Assembly (NCBI GenBank): GCA_964384025.1 | Contig: CAYLJJ010000005.1 | Location: 56,571-120,570, forward strand | From: CAYLJJ01 sp964384025 | Lineage (GTDB): Bacteria > Myxococcota_A > Bradymonadia > UBA7976 > UBA1532 | Length of the DNA stretch: 64,000 nt | Direction: 5' to 3' | Notes under the pieces: generated by a model | What the model saw: the letters and a program-made list of their open reading frames with translations, nothing else | The model's database searches: none | What the model was told of the DNA's origin: nothing | Shown: positions 17,053-26,086 of the stretch, piece by piece | How the letters are laid out: each line of letters opens with the position of its first letter | Numbering within the stretch: position 1 is the stretch's first letter | Program-made: the position numbers and the translations under genes

Positions 17053-18729
17053 ATGAAGATCCTCTCTCTCTGCCCTCTCCTGCTCTCTCTAGCTTGTGGA
17101 GAGGAGGGGCTGTCTGAAGCCCCCAACCACGCTCAGCAAGCCCCCAACAGAGAGGATCAGGGTGTGGAGAGCGGAGATACGCAAGATCAGGGTTTGGGCG
17201 ATGGAGGAGGGAGCGGGGCACTGAGACCTGAAGAGAGCCTGGGAAGTTATGCAGGACGGACCTGCTTTAGCGATGGGGATGAGACCCCACCAGAGCTGCT
17301 GGATGGCCTCTCCCAACAGCTCTTTGAAGCGATCAACTGTCTACGTCCAGGGGCGCTCTCGGAGATCCCCAGTGGAGACTGGCAGATGCTTGACCCCATC
17401 CGTATGCCGATCATCCAAGGGCGAGCGGTGGATGACCTGCTGGCTGCCGCTGAGGAGCGACCTGAGACCCTGGTGATTCGTTGGGCTTATCGAGATGTGG
17501 CCCTCCAGCATCTCTTCTATCTTTGGACCCTTAAGGGCTGCGACTTCGCCGCTCCCCCAGGACTCTCCAACCATCAAAATGGCCTCTCCCTTGATCTCGA
17601 TGAGAGCACTGCCTGGGAGATGCTGATGCGCAAGCATGGTTGGGAGAACAACCTCCCCAATGATCGACCCCACTATGACTATCGGCTGGCTGAAGATGAG
17701 GGGATGGCGACCCTCTCTCTTTTGGCCTTTCAAGCGCTCTGGAATCTAAACCGACCTGAGGAGCCATTGGGGCTCAGCGGGGAGTTCGACTCCGCTACCG
17801 AGGCTGCCCTCAGCGCTGCCCCTTTGGAGGGCTTCTCTCAAGCCCTCTGTGATGCCCCTCCCATCGCGCTCCCAGAGCTGCGAGGACCCTCCCTCGCTCA
17901 AGCCTCTTGGCGAGGCTGTGAGATCCCCATCAAACTGATAGAGGGGCTTTCAGAGCAGCTGGCGGAGGTGATGCGCTGTGGCCGTCCCCAGGTGATGGAG
18001 CGTCTGAGCCTCTGTTCAGAGCCGGGCTGCTTGGGGATCTCAGCTCCGCCTAAACTGGAGTGGATTGAGGCTCAAACCCAGCGCGCGCTCCTGGAGATCG
18101 CTCAAGATCTCAACCGGCGCCTGGATCTGGAATGGGCTTTCCGAGGACCGGCCTTTAGCCTTTTTCGTCACCAGGTGCAGAGCCAGTTGGGTTGTCCAGG
18201 AGAGGAGCTGCCTCCTTGGGAAAGTCACTTTCTGAGCGGTCGGGCTGTAGCTCTCCTAGATCTTGACGCTCTTTTGGAAGGAGCTTTAGAGGAGGCAGGC
18301 TTTCAAGCGATTCAAGAGTTGGAGGCTTGGCTCTATCCCGAGGGAGAGGACCTCAGTTCGAGCGCCACCTATGCTTTTCAGTTGCTTTGGAACTTGAATC
18401 ACCCAGAAGAGCCCTTGGAGTTGGATGGTCATCTCAGCTCTGAGACCTTAGCAAGCTTAAAGCGGGCTCCCATCAGAGGCTTCATCAAGCAGCCCCCTTG
18501 TACCGCCTGGGAGTCTCTCTCAGTTGAGGGACCGCTCTGTGTAGAGGGCTGCTCAAATCAATCCTGTCCGGGAACCTATGATTTCTGTTTGCTCGAGTAT
18601 GGAGAGTGTCAGCCGGTCCCTTGCCAAGATAATGAGAGCTGCGAGGGGCTCTCCCGCTGTGATGATCCCAGCCGAAGCTCCTCCAGCCGCTTCTACTGTG
18701 ATGGAGGGCGTTGTCGGAGGGGATCTTAA
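17053..18729 (+). CDS. Lipoprotein with duplicated VanY/M15-like peptidase module
   Basis: A 558-residue lipoprotein (lipobox LLSLACGE) starting at ATG 17053 with GAGGAG upstream. The first module has SNHQNGLSLDLDE and RPHYDYR, matching the SxHxxGxxxD...H zinc ligands of M15 D-Ala-D-Ala carboxypeptidases. It is followed by a peptidoglycan-binding-like segment (ALWNLNRPEEPLGLSGEF). A second, similar module (~300-480) carries ESHFLSGRAVALLD and lacks the ligand set, so it is probably non-catalytic. A Cys-rich tail closes the protein. It likely trims or binds cell-wall peptides. M15 assignment is by motif. Confidence 0.7.
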   Translation: MKILSLCPLLLSLACGEEGLSEAPNHAQQAPNREDQGVESGDTQDQGLGDGGGSGALRPEESLGSYAGRTCFSDGDETPPELLDGLSQQLFEAINCLRPGALSEIPSGDWQMLDPIRMPIIQGRAVDDLLAAAEERPETLVIRWAYRDVALQHLFYLWTLKGCDFAAPPGLSNHQNGLSLDLDESTAWEMLMRKHGWENNLPNDRPHYDYRLAEDEGMATLSLLAFQALWNLNRPEEPLGLSGEFDSATEAALSAAPLEGFSQALCDAPPIALPELRGPSLAQASWRGCEIPIKLIEGLSEQLAEVMRCGRPQVMERLSLCSEPGCLGISAPPKLEWIEAQTQRALLEIAQDLNRRLDLEWAFRGPAFSLFRHQVQSQLGCPGEELPPWESHFLSGRAVALLDLDALLEGALEEAGFQAIQELEAWLYPEGEDLSSSATYAFQLLWNLNHPEEPLELDGHLSSETLASLKRAPIRGFIKQPPCTAWESLSVEGPLCVEGCSNQSCPGTYDFCLLEYGECQPVPCQDNESCEGLSRCDDPSRSSSSRFYCDGGRCRRGS

Positions 18730-18735
18730 CGAAGC

Positions 18736-20277
18736 TCAGTGAGCGATGCTGAAGCTCCTGCGCTCACGGATAACCACCACCTTGATCTGCCCAGGGTAGC
18801 TGCACTCCTCCTCGACGAGCTGAGCGACCTGAGTAGAAAGCTCCTCAACGCCGGTGTCATTCACCTGTCGAGGATCAACTTCAATGCGCAGCTCTCGTCC
18901 CCCCTGGATCACGTAGGAGCGGTTGATGTTGGAGAAGCCATCACAGATGCGTTGGAGGTCCTCGACGCGTTGGGTGTAAGCCTCTAGGGTCTCTCGCCGG
19001 GCTCCAGGACGAGCCCCACTGAGAGCATCTGAAGCCGCTACCAAGTGAGCGATCCCAGAGCTGGGCTTTACGTCTCCATGGTGAGCGGCGATGGCGTTGA
19101 CCACCTCATCCACCTCTCCGCACTCTTCAGCTAGAGCTGCACCGCTTAGGGCGTGGCTCCCCAAGGCCTCAGTCTCCTCCCAAAGCACCTTACCGATGTC
19201 ATGAAGGAGCCCCGCTCTCTCAGCCAAGACCCTAGAGAGGCCCAGTTCGCTGGCCATCAAACCTGAGATCCGTGCGGTTTCGATGGCGTGCTGCCACTGA
19301 TTCTGACTGTAACTCGTACGGTACATCAGCTTGCCGACCTGGAAGTTCAGATCGGGGTGTAGCTTCTTGATCCCCAAGACTCGTTGAGCGCGTTGACCCG
19401 CTTTGCGAGCTGCGCGGTTGAGATCTTTGCGGGCCTTGCTCAGGAACTTTCTACTCAAAGGGAGAGTAAAGTGCCCCACTTTCAGGAGCATCAAATAGCT
19501 CATCCGCGCCTGCTCTCGGTGGAAAGCATCATGGCAAGAGAGAAAGAGCATCTGTTCTCTCCGAACAAACTCCACTCCAGTCTCCTCCCGCAGCGCCTCA
19601 AGAACCCCTGAGTCAAAGAGCTGCTTTTGAACACGCTTCTTCTTGGGGAGTGCGACTTGGGAGTTGAAGCGCTGCACCTCTAGAGGCCCTCGGTAGCGCT
19701 GCGAAGCCAGATCCATCAAGCGCTGAGCTTGAAGCTCAGAGTTTAGAGTATGAGAGAACTCCAGAGCCTGAGCGCGCTTTTGACTGACGCGAAGAGCCTC
19801 CGCTTCCAGACCCAACCTCAACTCCTCAGCCATCTCCGCTTGGCTCTGACCCGCCACCCGCTCCAAGACTTGTTGGCTGGAACTCTCTAGATCCCAAAGC
19901 TCTCTACGTAAGCCTTTGAGCTGGTCTCGTTGAAGCTTGAGACTCTGAAAACGATTCTCAATCTCTTGCTCTCGCTTCTGCATCTGTGTTTGACGGCGCT
20001 CTAATACAGCACCCCGACGTTCCAAGCGCTGCCCCTCACTCTCTAAGCTCTCCAACGCAGACTCCAACTCCAGGGCTTCAGCTTCTTCTTGGAGTTGGAG
20101 ATGGAACTTTGCCTCCTCTAAGAGCTGTGCTCCTTGCGTTTCAAGGCGACTGAGAGCCCCCGCCTTGCTCTCTTGCCGCTGTTTTAAGAGGCGTCGTGCT
20201 TGACGCTTCTGAAGCCCCAAGCTTAGGGCAGCAGTGGCAGCCCCCCCCAACAGGGCGCAGGCGACGATCTCCAACAT
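18736..20277 (-). CDS. rny: Ribonuclease Y-like protein with degenerate KH domain
   Basis: A 513-residue protein. An N-terminal membrane anchor (IVACALLGGAATAALSLGL) is followed by a long coiled coil (~25-190), a KH-like segment (~205-260) and an HD domain with HAIETARISGLMA, AGLLHDIGK, AIAAHHGD and ARPGARRETLEAY. It ends YPGQIKVVVIRE. This is the domain order of RNase Y, the membrane-bound endoribonuclease that starts mRNA decay. The KH loop normally reading IIGREGRN is not recognisable (FDSGVLEALREETG instead), so RNA binding may be altered. It lies last in a leftward operon with two envelope genes. Confidence 0.88.
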   Translation of the reverse strand: MLEIVACALLGGAATAALSLGLQKRQARRLLKQRQESKAGALSRLETQGAQLLEEAKFHLQLQEEAEALELESALESLESEGQRLERRGAVLERRQTQMQKREQEIENRFQSLKLQRDQLKGLRRELWDLESSSQQVLERVAGQSQAEMAEELRLGLEAEALRVSQKRAQALEFSHTLNSELQAQRLMDLASQRYRGPLEVQRFNSQVALPKKKRVQKQLFDSGVLEALREETGVEFVRREQMLFLSCHDAFHREQARMSYLMLLKVGHFTLPLSRKFLSKARKDLNRAARKAGQRAQRVLGIKKLHPDLNFQVGKLMYRTSYSQNQWQHAIETARISGLMASELGLSRVLAERAGLLHDIGKVLWEETEALGSHALSGAALAEECGEVDEVVNAIAAHHGDVKPSSGIAHLVAASDALSGARPGARRETLEAYTQRVEDLQRICDGFSNINRSYVIQGGRELRIEVDPRQVNDTGVEELSTQVAQLVEEECSYPGQIKVVVIRERRSFSIAH

Positions 20278-20338
20278 GCTCAGCTCTCCAATTTCTTTGA
20301 TGCTTTAGAGCGGTCAGTACTTAGAGATTAAGGAGCGC

Positions 20339-20758
20339 TCACTTCTTCTCTTTCTCAGCTGCTTCTGCCAACATCTTGGCCTTCAACTTACGAAAGCGCG
20401 GCCCTGCGCCCAGCTCGATGCGCCAACGCCCATCCTCTTTACGGAGGTAGTAGTCTCGTTTTGTCGCCCCGGCTGAGGCGATGATCTGAGCATAGTCACC
20501 GTAGATCTGCTGTGTATCGATCTCCAGAGAGTTGCCGCTGAAGGTGAGCTTCTCTCCGAGGGCTTGCCAACCTTCGCTCTGGCTCCGCTGTTCCAGTCGC
20601 CAAGCTCGCTCCAGTCTCTGAACGGTGGTAACGCTAAAGCAGCTTTGGGTCTCCACAAGATCATCTTTTGCGGCTGCCTGACTGGCACGCTCCAAGACCT
20701 CGCTGGGGTTGTCTCGACAGCTCCAAAGCAGGAGAGAGAGGAGAAACAGAGCGCGCAT
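20339..20758 (-). CDS. Small lipoprotein, unknown function
   Basis: A 139-residue lipoprotein. ATG 20758 follows TGAGGAAACG and gives lipobox LLLWSCRD; the longer frame to 20788 adds a non-signal extension and is less likely. The mature part has a helical segment, then short strands (YAQIIASAGATKRDYYLRKEDGRW as a beta-like core) and a basic C-terminus. No family recognised. It sits between the zinc-ribbon gene (22 bp upstream) and the RNase Y-like gene (62 bp downstream), suggesting an operon. Confidence 0.6.
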   Translation of the reverse strand: MRALFLLSLLLWSCRDNPSEVLERASQAAAKDDLVETQSCFSVTTVQRLERAWRLEQRSQSEGWQALGEKLTFSGNSLEIDTQQIYGDYAQIIASAGATKRDYYLRKEDGRWRIELGAGPRFRKLKAKMLAEAAEKEKK

Positions 20759-20780
20759 CGTTTCCTCAGGGACTCCAGCT

Positions 20781-21621
20781 CTAACCACTCGTAAAGAGGT
20801 ATATGGCCAGACCCAACAAGCTCAGTACGAAAAGAGCGATCATCGGGAAATTGGGACCTGAAGGCTGCTTCTTCTGATAGGAGCGGTGCTCCAGGGTGTT
20901 ATCCAAATTCGCTTTGGAGAGAGAGGGTTTGACTGGACCCGCGTTAAGGGAAAACTGGCGGCGCATATCCACGTCCACCTCATCTCCTCGATCCTCAAAC
21001 TTCTCCCCTCGAACGCGGATATCATTGTCGTCGATATTGCTCAGAGAGTCTGGGTCCAGGGCATCCATAAACCACATCGTCTCTCTAAAGCCGCCCTTAG
21101 AGCTGCCTTCAGCTTTTTCAGCCTCTTTGGGCTGTTGAACCTCAACGCCCTTTTCTCTCGGAGGGAGCAGTCCTCGCACTTCTTTAGTGGCCTTGAGCTT
21201 CTCCAGGCGTTGAGCCTCTTCAGCGGCCTTGAGCTTCTCCAGGCGTTGAGCCTCTTCAGCGGCCTTGAGCTTCTCCAGGNNNNNNNNNNNNNNNNNNNNN
21301 NNNNNNNNNNNNNNNNNNNNNNNNNNNNNNNNNNNNNNNNNNNNNNNNNNNNNNNNNNNNNNNNNNNNNNNNNNNNNNNCGTTGAGCCTCTTCAGCGACC
21401 TCGAGGCTCTCCAGTCGTTGAGTTTCCTCAGCGGCTTCCTTTGGGACCCCTGGACTGTTGACCAAGGTGGGAGCAAGACTTGAGTTGAGAGATTCTCCAA
21501 GGACTACAACAGCTTCAGAGATAGGCTCTTGCCTTGGTTCAGCATCCAAGCGTTTCCCACAATGGCCACAAAAATTGGAGCCTTCAGGAATCAGGTTTTG
21601 GCAGTGAGGACAGTTCATCAC
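20781..21621 (-). CDS. Zinc-ribbon membrane protein with tandem 12-residue repeat (spans assembly gap)
   Basis: The N-terminus (from 21621) is a zinc ribbon CPHCQNLIPEGSNFCGHCGK. Then come a Ser/Val-rich linker, tandem 12-residue units (AAEEAQRLEKLK) forming a charged helix, a Lys/Glu/Asp region and a C-terminal membrane segment (FPMIALFVLSLLGLAIYLF). The 100-N gap at 21280-21379 breaks the repeat. The two sides are in different frames only because the gap length is arbitrary, so this is one gene of unknown true length. Topology suggests a tail-anchored cytoplasmic protein. Function unknown. Confidence 0.7.
21208..21415 (-). repeat. 36-bp tandem repeat interrupted by 100-N assembly gap
   Basis: 36-bp units are at 21208-21243 and 21244-21279, directly against the N run (21280-21379), and a diverged unit is at 21380-21415. 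The gap of exactly 100 N inside near-identical repeats indicates a scaffolding placeholder where reads could not be resolved. Copy number is unknown. Confidence 0.85.
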
Positions 21622-21710
21622 GTAAAGGCTCCCCTCGAACCGATGGAGGTTAGCATTCAGATCTTCAGATGCCCACTCCCTAATTTTATCTTGGTTCAGA
21701 ATTCAAGGGC

Positions 21711-21752
21711 TTGACGCTCCAATTCTCCTGTCCCACGATAAAAATATCGTGG
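21711..21752 (+). promoter_or_regulatory. Palindrome with adjacent -35-like box between divergent genes
   Basis: A perfect 8-bp inverted repeat with a 4-base spacer (CCACGATA-AAAA-TATCGTGG, 21733-21752) lies between the divergent zinc-ribbon and HEAT-repeat genes. A TTGACG at 21711-21716 could be a -35 box whose -10 would fall within the palindrome. This arrangement suits an operator, but no regulator is identified. Confidence 0.4.
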
Positions 21753-21797
21753 CGAATTTGAGCCAAGCTGAGCCCACACAATTTCTAGGTTTTGTTT

Positions 21798-22505
21798 GTG
21801 AAATATAGCCTCCTCTTCGCCCTCCTCCTCCTCTCTCCTGATCCTCTGATCAAACACCTGCTCCAGAGCGAGAACCACAAACTGCGGCTTAGAGCCGCTC
21901 AAAAGCTTTCAAAGCGCAGAGACAGAGGCGCAATGGAAGCACTCCTGATCGCTTTGGAGGATCCGCATCCTTTTATCCGAGCAGCCAGCGCTGAGGGCCT
22001 GGGTCGCGCCCAAGCCCGCAAGAGTCTCTCCGCGCTCTGTCGTCTGCGTCGGGATGAAGATTCCCTCGTGAGGCGAACAGCAAAGAGAGCCATCAAGCGG
22101 CTGGGAGGAGGATGTCAACGCGCCCCTGTCCCTGTGTTCTTGGAGATCTCCAGCCGTTCTCCAGAGCGGAGCGCGAAGATTGAGCATGATCTCAGGGCTC
22201 GTTTGGCGGAGCGGGCTGAGCTGAAGCTGCTGCGACGCAGGAAGAAACAGAGAGGCCTGCGTTTTAAGATCCGCGCGACTTGGTCTCAGAGCGCTCAACC
22301 GGTCACCGTACGCTGCGCTCTGGCGCTCTCCTTTATCGACCTAAAGAAAAACACCATCCTGGGACGCGGGGGACAGAAGGGAGAGGTAGAGGTTGAATCC
22401 CCTGCCAAACCAGCAACTGTTAAGGCATATATCGGGGCCTGCCTTGATGCTCTTATCCCCGCCGCTGAAGAGAGCCTCTCTACATATCTGAGCCGGCGCA
22501 AATAA
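21798..22505 (+). CDS. HEAT-repeat protein with N-terminal signal segment
   Basis: About 235 residues from GTG 21798 (TTG 21792 also possible). A hydrophobic N-terminus (YSLLFALLLLSPDP) is followed by HEAT-like repeats (LRLRAAQKLSKRRDRGAMEALLIAL, then HPFIRAASAEGLGRAQARKSL, then LVRRTAKRAIKRLGG; each motif pairs two helices). The C-terminal half is a different, basic domain with beta character (FKIRATWSQ, RCALALSFIDL). HEAT repeats are protein-interaction scaffolds. The stop is two bases before the next ATG, so both genes form an operon. Function unknown. Confidence 0.65.
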   Translation: MKYSLLFALLLLSPDPLIKHLLQSENHKLRLRAAQKLSKRRDRGAMEALLIALEDPHPFIRAASAEGLGRAQARKSLSALCRLRRDEDSLVRRTAKRAIKRLGGGCQRAPVPVFLEISSRSPERSAKIEHDLRARLAERAELKLLRRRKKQRGLRFKIRATWSQSAQPVTVRCALALSFIDLKKNTILGRGGQKGEVEVESPAKPATVKAYIGACLDALIPAAEESLSTYLSRRK

Positions 22506-22507
22506 TC

Positions 22508-23194
22508 ATGAAAGAAATATCCAAAGCACGTCCCAAACGTCGCCTGCGTAATCTCATCCTGGAGCGCAGCTTTCAGCTCCGCCATGCGCTCTTTATGGCC
22601 CTCTCAGGAGGGCTGATCTTTGGGATTATGGCAGCTCTCTTCTACAGGAAAATGCGCGCCAACAGTGAGCTGGTGATCCTCAATTTAGAGGGAGATCCTC
22701 AGTTTCTAAGCGAGCTGTCCCAGCGAATCACCGCTGAAGATCAACTGAGTGCTTGGAGTCTGTTGGCCGCTGGCATCCTCTTGATGTTGCTCCTCTTCTC
22801 TCTCGCTTTGCTGGCGAGTCACCGCGTCGTAGGTCCCTTAGTCGCCAGCGAAAGCTTACTGAGGTGCTTGTACGATGGGAAGCGTCTCCCCTGTCGTGCG
22901 CTGCGATCTGGAGATCAACTGAGGGGCTTTTTTAGGAGGATTGAGAAGCTACTCCGCGCTCTAGAACAAAAGAGAGATAAGGAGCAGAGCGCGCTGAGAG
23001 GAGCTTATGAGCGCCTTTCAGCGCGACTTGAGGCTCTTCAAGAAGCAGGAGGAGAGTTGAGCGCTCAGGAGTACACTGTCTGGCTCAAACAGGAACTGCT
23101 GCCTCTCCTCCAAGAGAGGAGTCTGGAAGAGAATCCTACCTCAGAGGACGTTGAAGGGGAGGACGCTGAGGAGCACAAGGTCCAAGAGGATTGA
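22508..23194 (+). CDS. Two-TM membrane protein with HAMP-like region
   Basis: A 228-residue protein. TM1 is ~29-46 (ALFMALSGGLIFGIMAALF), a short ~37-residue periplasmic loop follows, and TM2 is ~82-102 (WSLLAAGILLMLLLFSLALL). It then reads SHRVVGPLVASESLL, which resembles the start of a HAMP domain, and ends in a coiled coil and an acidic tail. Sensor proteins have this N-terminal architecture, but no kinase, cyclase or chemoreceptor output domain follows. It may be a stand-alone HAMP signalling adaptor. Cotranscribed with the HEAT-repeat gene. Confidence 0.65.
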   Translation: MKEISKARPKRRLRNLILERSFQLRHALFMALSGGLIFGIMAALFYRKMRANSELVILNLEGDPQFLSELSQRITAEDQLSAWSLLAAGILLMLLLFSLALLASHRVVGPLVASESLLRCLYDGKRLPCRALRSGDQLRGFFRRIEKLLRALEQKRDKEQSALRGAYERLSARLEALQEAGGELSAQEYTVWLKQELLPLLQERSLEENPTSEDVEGEDAEEHKVQED

Positions 23195-23519
23195 AAACTT
23201 CAAAGAGAACAGGAATCTGGCATCCGGATCGACAAGTGCTTGAAATTATTGAATTCAATCCTGTCTCAGCTTTAAGCGGACCCTTTTGATTTCAAAGGGT
23301 TATCCTCCAAGTCACCTCATTCCTAAGACAGATCTCTTTGAAGCCGTTTGCTCCTCAGATATATAGACAACCCGGCTGTTAAAAAATTGCGTAGGGGAGG
23401 AAAGTGGAATCCACTCAAGCTCTCCCTGCGACGTAAAGACTGACGGAGTTCTTCTCCTGTCGAGCAGGCTAGCCCATCTTGCCTCGCTCAAGAAGGGGGC
23501 TCGTTGACTGGATGGAGTC
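23195..23519. other. 325-bp non-coding region before the fusion gene
   Basis: No convincing gene is seen. It holds a 7-bp inverted repeat (ACCCTTT/AAAGGGT, 23280-23300), which could terminate the upstream operon but has no T tract, and a 12-bp palindrome ATTGAATTCAAT at 23248-23259. The promoter for the 846-residue gene is expected here, but I cannot assign boxes with confidence. Confidence 0.4.
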
Positions 23520-26060
23520 ATGGCAGATCAAACGCGGTATGAGCTGGCCAACCCGGCGGGGCATATCAAAGGGCCCCTTGACTTTGAGGCGATCTCAGCC
23601 CTGATTCTCCAGGGTCAACTCTTCAAACAGGATCAGATTCGCCCCCAGGGTGCTGAATTTCGAGCCCTGGGAGAACATGCGAATTTCTCAGATCTTTTTA
23701 AAGAGATCTTTCCTTCAAAACCCCAGGGGCCTTGGAGCGGCGCGCTCTCTCCTTTGATGCTCGTTGAACTCTTTGGACGCCTCCATCAAGAGGCCCAAAC
23801 AGGTTACCTCTTTATCAAGGGAGGGCACGCTGAGCGTGTTGTTGTCTTTCAACAGGGACTCCCCATTGCCGCTCGCTCTGATCTTGCCGATGAGCAGCTG
23901 GGCACCTTTCTCCTCCAAAGAGAGCGTCTAGAGAGGAAGATCGTCAAAGAAGCGATCGACCTTCACATCAAGGGAGGGGCTCCGCTGGGGCAGGTGCTCT
24001 TAGAGATGGGATGTTTAGAAGCAAAGGAACTACAACAGCTTCTCTCTCTTCAAGTGATGGGTCGGCTCATCAAGGCCTTTAATATAAAATCTGGCCGCTA
24101 TCACTTCCGCCCCAGCTCCTCAGCGCTGGAAGAGAAGATCCTGCTCAACTGTGACTACCGAGAGATCATCAGCACCGCCCTGAAAGTGAGCTTGAGCGCT
24201 GCAGAGGTCACTCGAACATTGGCGCAGTTTGGCAATTGCACCTTCTCGACCACCACAGACCCTCAATTGATCTCAGATCTATCCGTTATCGATCGAAAGA
24301 TCCTGAGGATCTTCCGGGAGGATCTAAGCCTACGTCAAACTCTCCCCAAGCTAGAGAAGAACGCCCGAATCAAGATGGCAGAGGCTCGTCTCCGAGTCCT
24401 GATCCTCTTCAAATTGGGCGTGATTAAGCCCGAAGAGCCTCGCAGCTCACAGCAGCAGCAGGCAGGGCACCAGCGCCGCCATACCGGAGCTCAGCGCCGC
24501 TTGAGCAACTCTCTGAACGCCGCACAACAGGCCCAACTCAAGGAGCTCAAGACCACCCTACTTGCCTCATCGCGAGTGAGCTACTTTCAACTCTTAGGAG
24601 TTCGCAAGAGCGCCTCAACTGAGGAGATCAACAGCGCCTTTGAGGCGCGGCTTGAGAAGTTGAAGCTTCATTCCCAGGAGGGTGATCACAAGGAGATCGG
24701 AGAGGCCAAAGCGGCCCTCTTAGATGTCTTGTACGAGGCTCGTGAGGTCCTTAAAGATCCCGATCGCAGAGATCTATATGAGCGCGCCCAGAAGCTTGGT
24801 CTAGATCTCAAAGACCCTGAGGTTCGGCGTAGGCTGGAGTTTGAGCAGCAGGAGCAGAAGGGTCGCTCCATGCTCAACCAACAGCACTATAAAGAAGCCC
24901 ACACTGCTTTCCTTCGTGCGGCTGAGCTGCAACCTGAGAACTCGAAGATCCACCTGATGGTAGCCTGGAGCGGCTTCTTAGGGAGTGACTACGGTGACAC
25001 CGCTCTGCTGAGCGCGATCCGAGAGGTGGAGAGATCTCTTAAGAGTTCACCCAATTCAGATGATGCCTACCTCATCCTCGGAAAAATCTACCGCTTAACA
25101 GAGGATAAGATAGAGGCAGAGAAGAACATTCGGCGGGCCATCACGATCAATCCACACAACAATGAGGCTCAAAGTGAGCTTCGCTTGCTCTCTTCTCGCT
25201 CCTCGCACAAAAAAAGCAAAGGCTTTAAGTTCAGCTTATCAGGGGACAGAAACAAAGGGGAAAGTGGCTCAAAGCAGAGGGAGGCAAAAGGCGCTTTGCT
25301 CCCCAGCTTGAGCTTCGCTCTGATCACAACAATTCTGCTCTATTTGGGCAGTAATTTCATCCCAGGTGGTCTAAAGGAGTGGCCCGACCAAAACAGCAAT
25401 CAAGCTGTGGTGGAAGCTCAGGGAGACAGCTTACAAGCGGAGCTCTTTAGGCGCGCTCAAGAGCGACTCCAGGATGAAGGGGTCTCGCTTAATGTCCCAG
25501 AGGAGGATCAGGTCATCGGCAACCAGGAATATTACTATTTCTCCGATGATGGTTGGTGGTGGACACGCAGAATAGTCCTCCTCCTCTTCGGTCTTTTGGG
25601 GATCCTGCTGATCAATCGGGAGAATCCCCTAAGCTTCATATTTGGCAGCTCACCTGCTTGGTTCCTTTTGGCGATTCCCTACGGGATCATCGTGGGTTTC
25701 CTCTCTCCAAACCCGAGCTTTATGGCGCCGACAGGTGTTCTCCTGGGGATGACTCTTTTTCACGTCTTGGCTGAACAGCTCTTCTTTATTGGATTCTTAG
25801 GGAGAGCCCTTCTCAAAACGCTGCCGATCCCCATCTTAGCGATATTTCTCACCGGGCTTCTCTTTGGGATCTACCACTTGAGCTACTTCGCTACCATCAA
25901 TCAAGCGCCTGCTGATCTCCTTATCCAGGTGATTCAGATTTCGGTCTTTGCAGGAGGAGCCTATGCTTTCCTGCTCTGGCGAAGCAAAGGGATTTTTGCT
26001 CCTCTTGTTGCGCATATCTTGGTCAACATGGTGATGGTGCTCAATACGACTATGGCTTAG
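23520..26060 (+). CDS. Fusion protein: GYF-like, PATAN/DUF4388-like, J-like, TPR and CPBP intramembrane protease
   Basis: One uninterrupted 846-residue frame from ATG 23520 (GGAG upstream). Visible segments: GYF_2-like (~5-62, YELANPAGHIKGPLDF); PATAN/DUF4388-like (~74-200, GALSPLMLVELFGRLHQ, TGYLFIK); a J-domain-like segment (~352-425, YFQLLGVRKSASTEEI ... LKDPDRRDLYERA) lacking HPD; TPRs (~448-560); a first TM (~598-612); a ~70-residue loop; then a multi-TM CPBP/CAAX-protease domain. The protease motifs are E752 in AEQLFFIG (second Glu replaced by Gln, usual Arg missing), H786 in FGIYH, and H832/N836 in AHILVN, so core catalytic residues remain. I infer a membrane protease regulated by cytoplasmic interaction domains. 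It is upstream of two receiver-like proteins and an exosortase pair. Confidence 0.8.
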   Translation: MADQTRYELANPAGHIKGPLDFEAISALILQGQLFKQDQIRPQGAEFRALGEHANFSDLFKEIFPSKPQGPWSGALSPLMLVELFGRLHQEAQTGYLFIKGGHAERVVVFQQGLPIAARSDLADEQLGTFLLQRERLERKIVKEAIDLHIKGGAPLGQVLLEMGCLEAKELQQLLSLQVMGRLIKAFNIKSGRYHFRPSSSALEEKILLNCDYREIISTALKVSLSAAEVTRTLAQFGNCTFSTTTDPQLISDLSVIDRKILRIFREDLSLRQTLPKLEKNARIKMAEARLRVLILFKLGVIKPEEPRSSQQQQAGHQRRHTGAQRRLSNSLNAAQQAQLKELKTTLLASSRVSYFQLLGVRKSASTEEINSAFEARLEKLKLHSQEGDHKEIGEAKAALLDVLYEAREVLKDPDRRDLYERAQKLGLDLKDPEVRRRLEFEQQEQKGRSMLNQQHYKEAHTAFLRAAELQPENSKIHLMVAWSGFLGSDYGDTALLSAIREVERSLKSSPNSDDAYLILGKIYRLTEDKIEAEKNIRRAITINPHNNEAQSELRLLSSRSSHKKSKGFKFSLSGDRNKGESGSKQREAKGALLPSLSFALITTILLYLGSNFIPGGLKEWPDQNSNQAVVEAQGDSLQAELFRRAQERLQDEGVSLNVPEEDQVIGNQEYYYFSDDGWWWTRRIVLLLFGLLGILLINRENPLSFIFGSSPAWFLLAIPYGIIVGFLSPNPSFMAPTGVLLGMTLFHVLAEQLFFIGFLGRALLKTLPIPILAIFLTGLLFGIYHLSYFATINQAPADLLIQVIQISVFAGGAYAFLLWRSKGIFAPLVAHILVNMVMVLNTTMA

Positions 26061-26086
26061 GGCATATCCTTAGCTTGGAGATTCAG

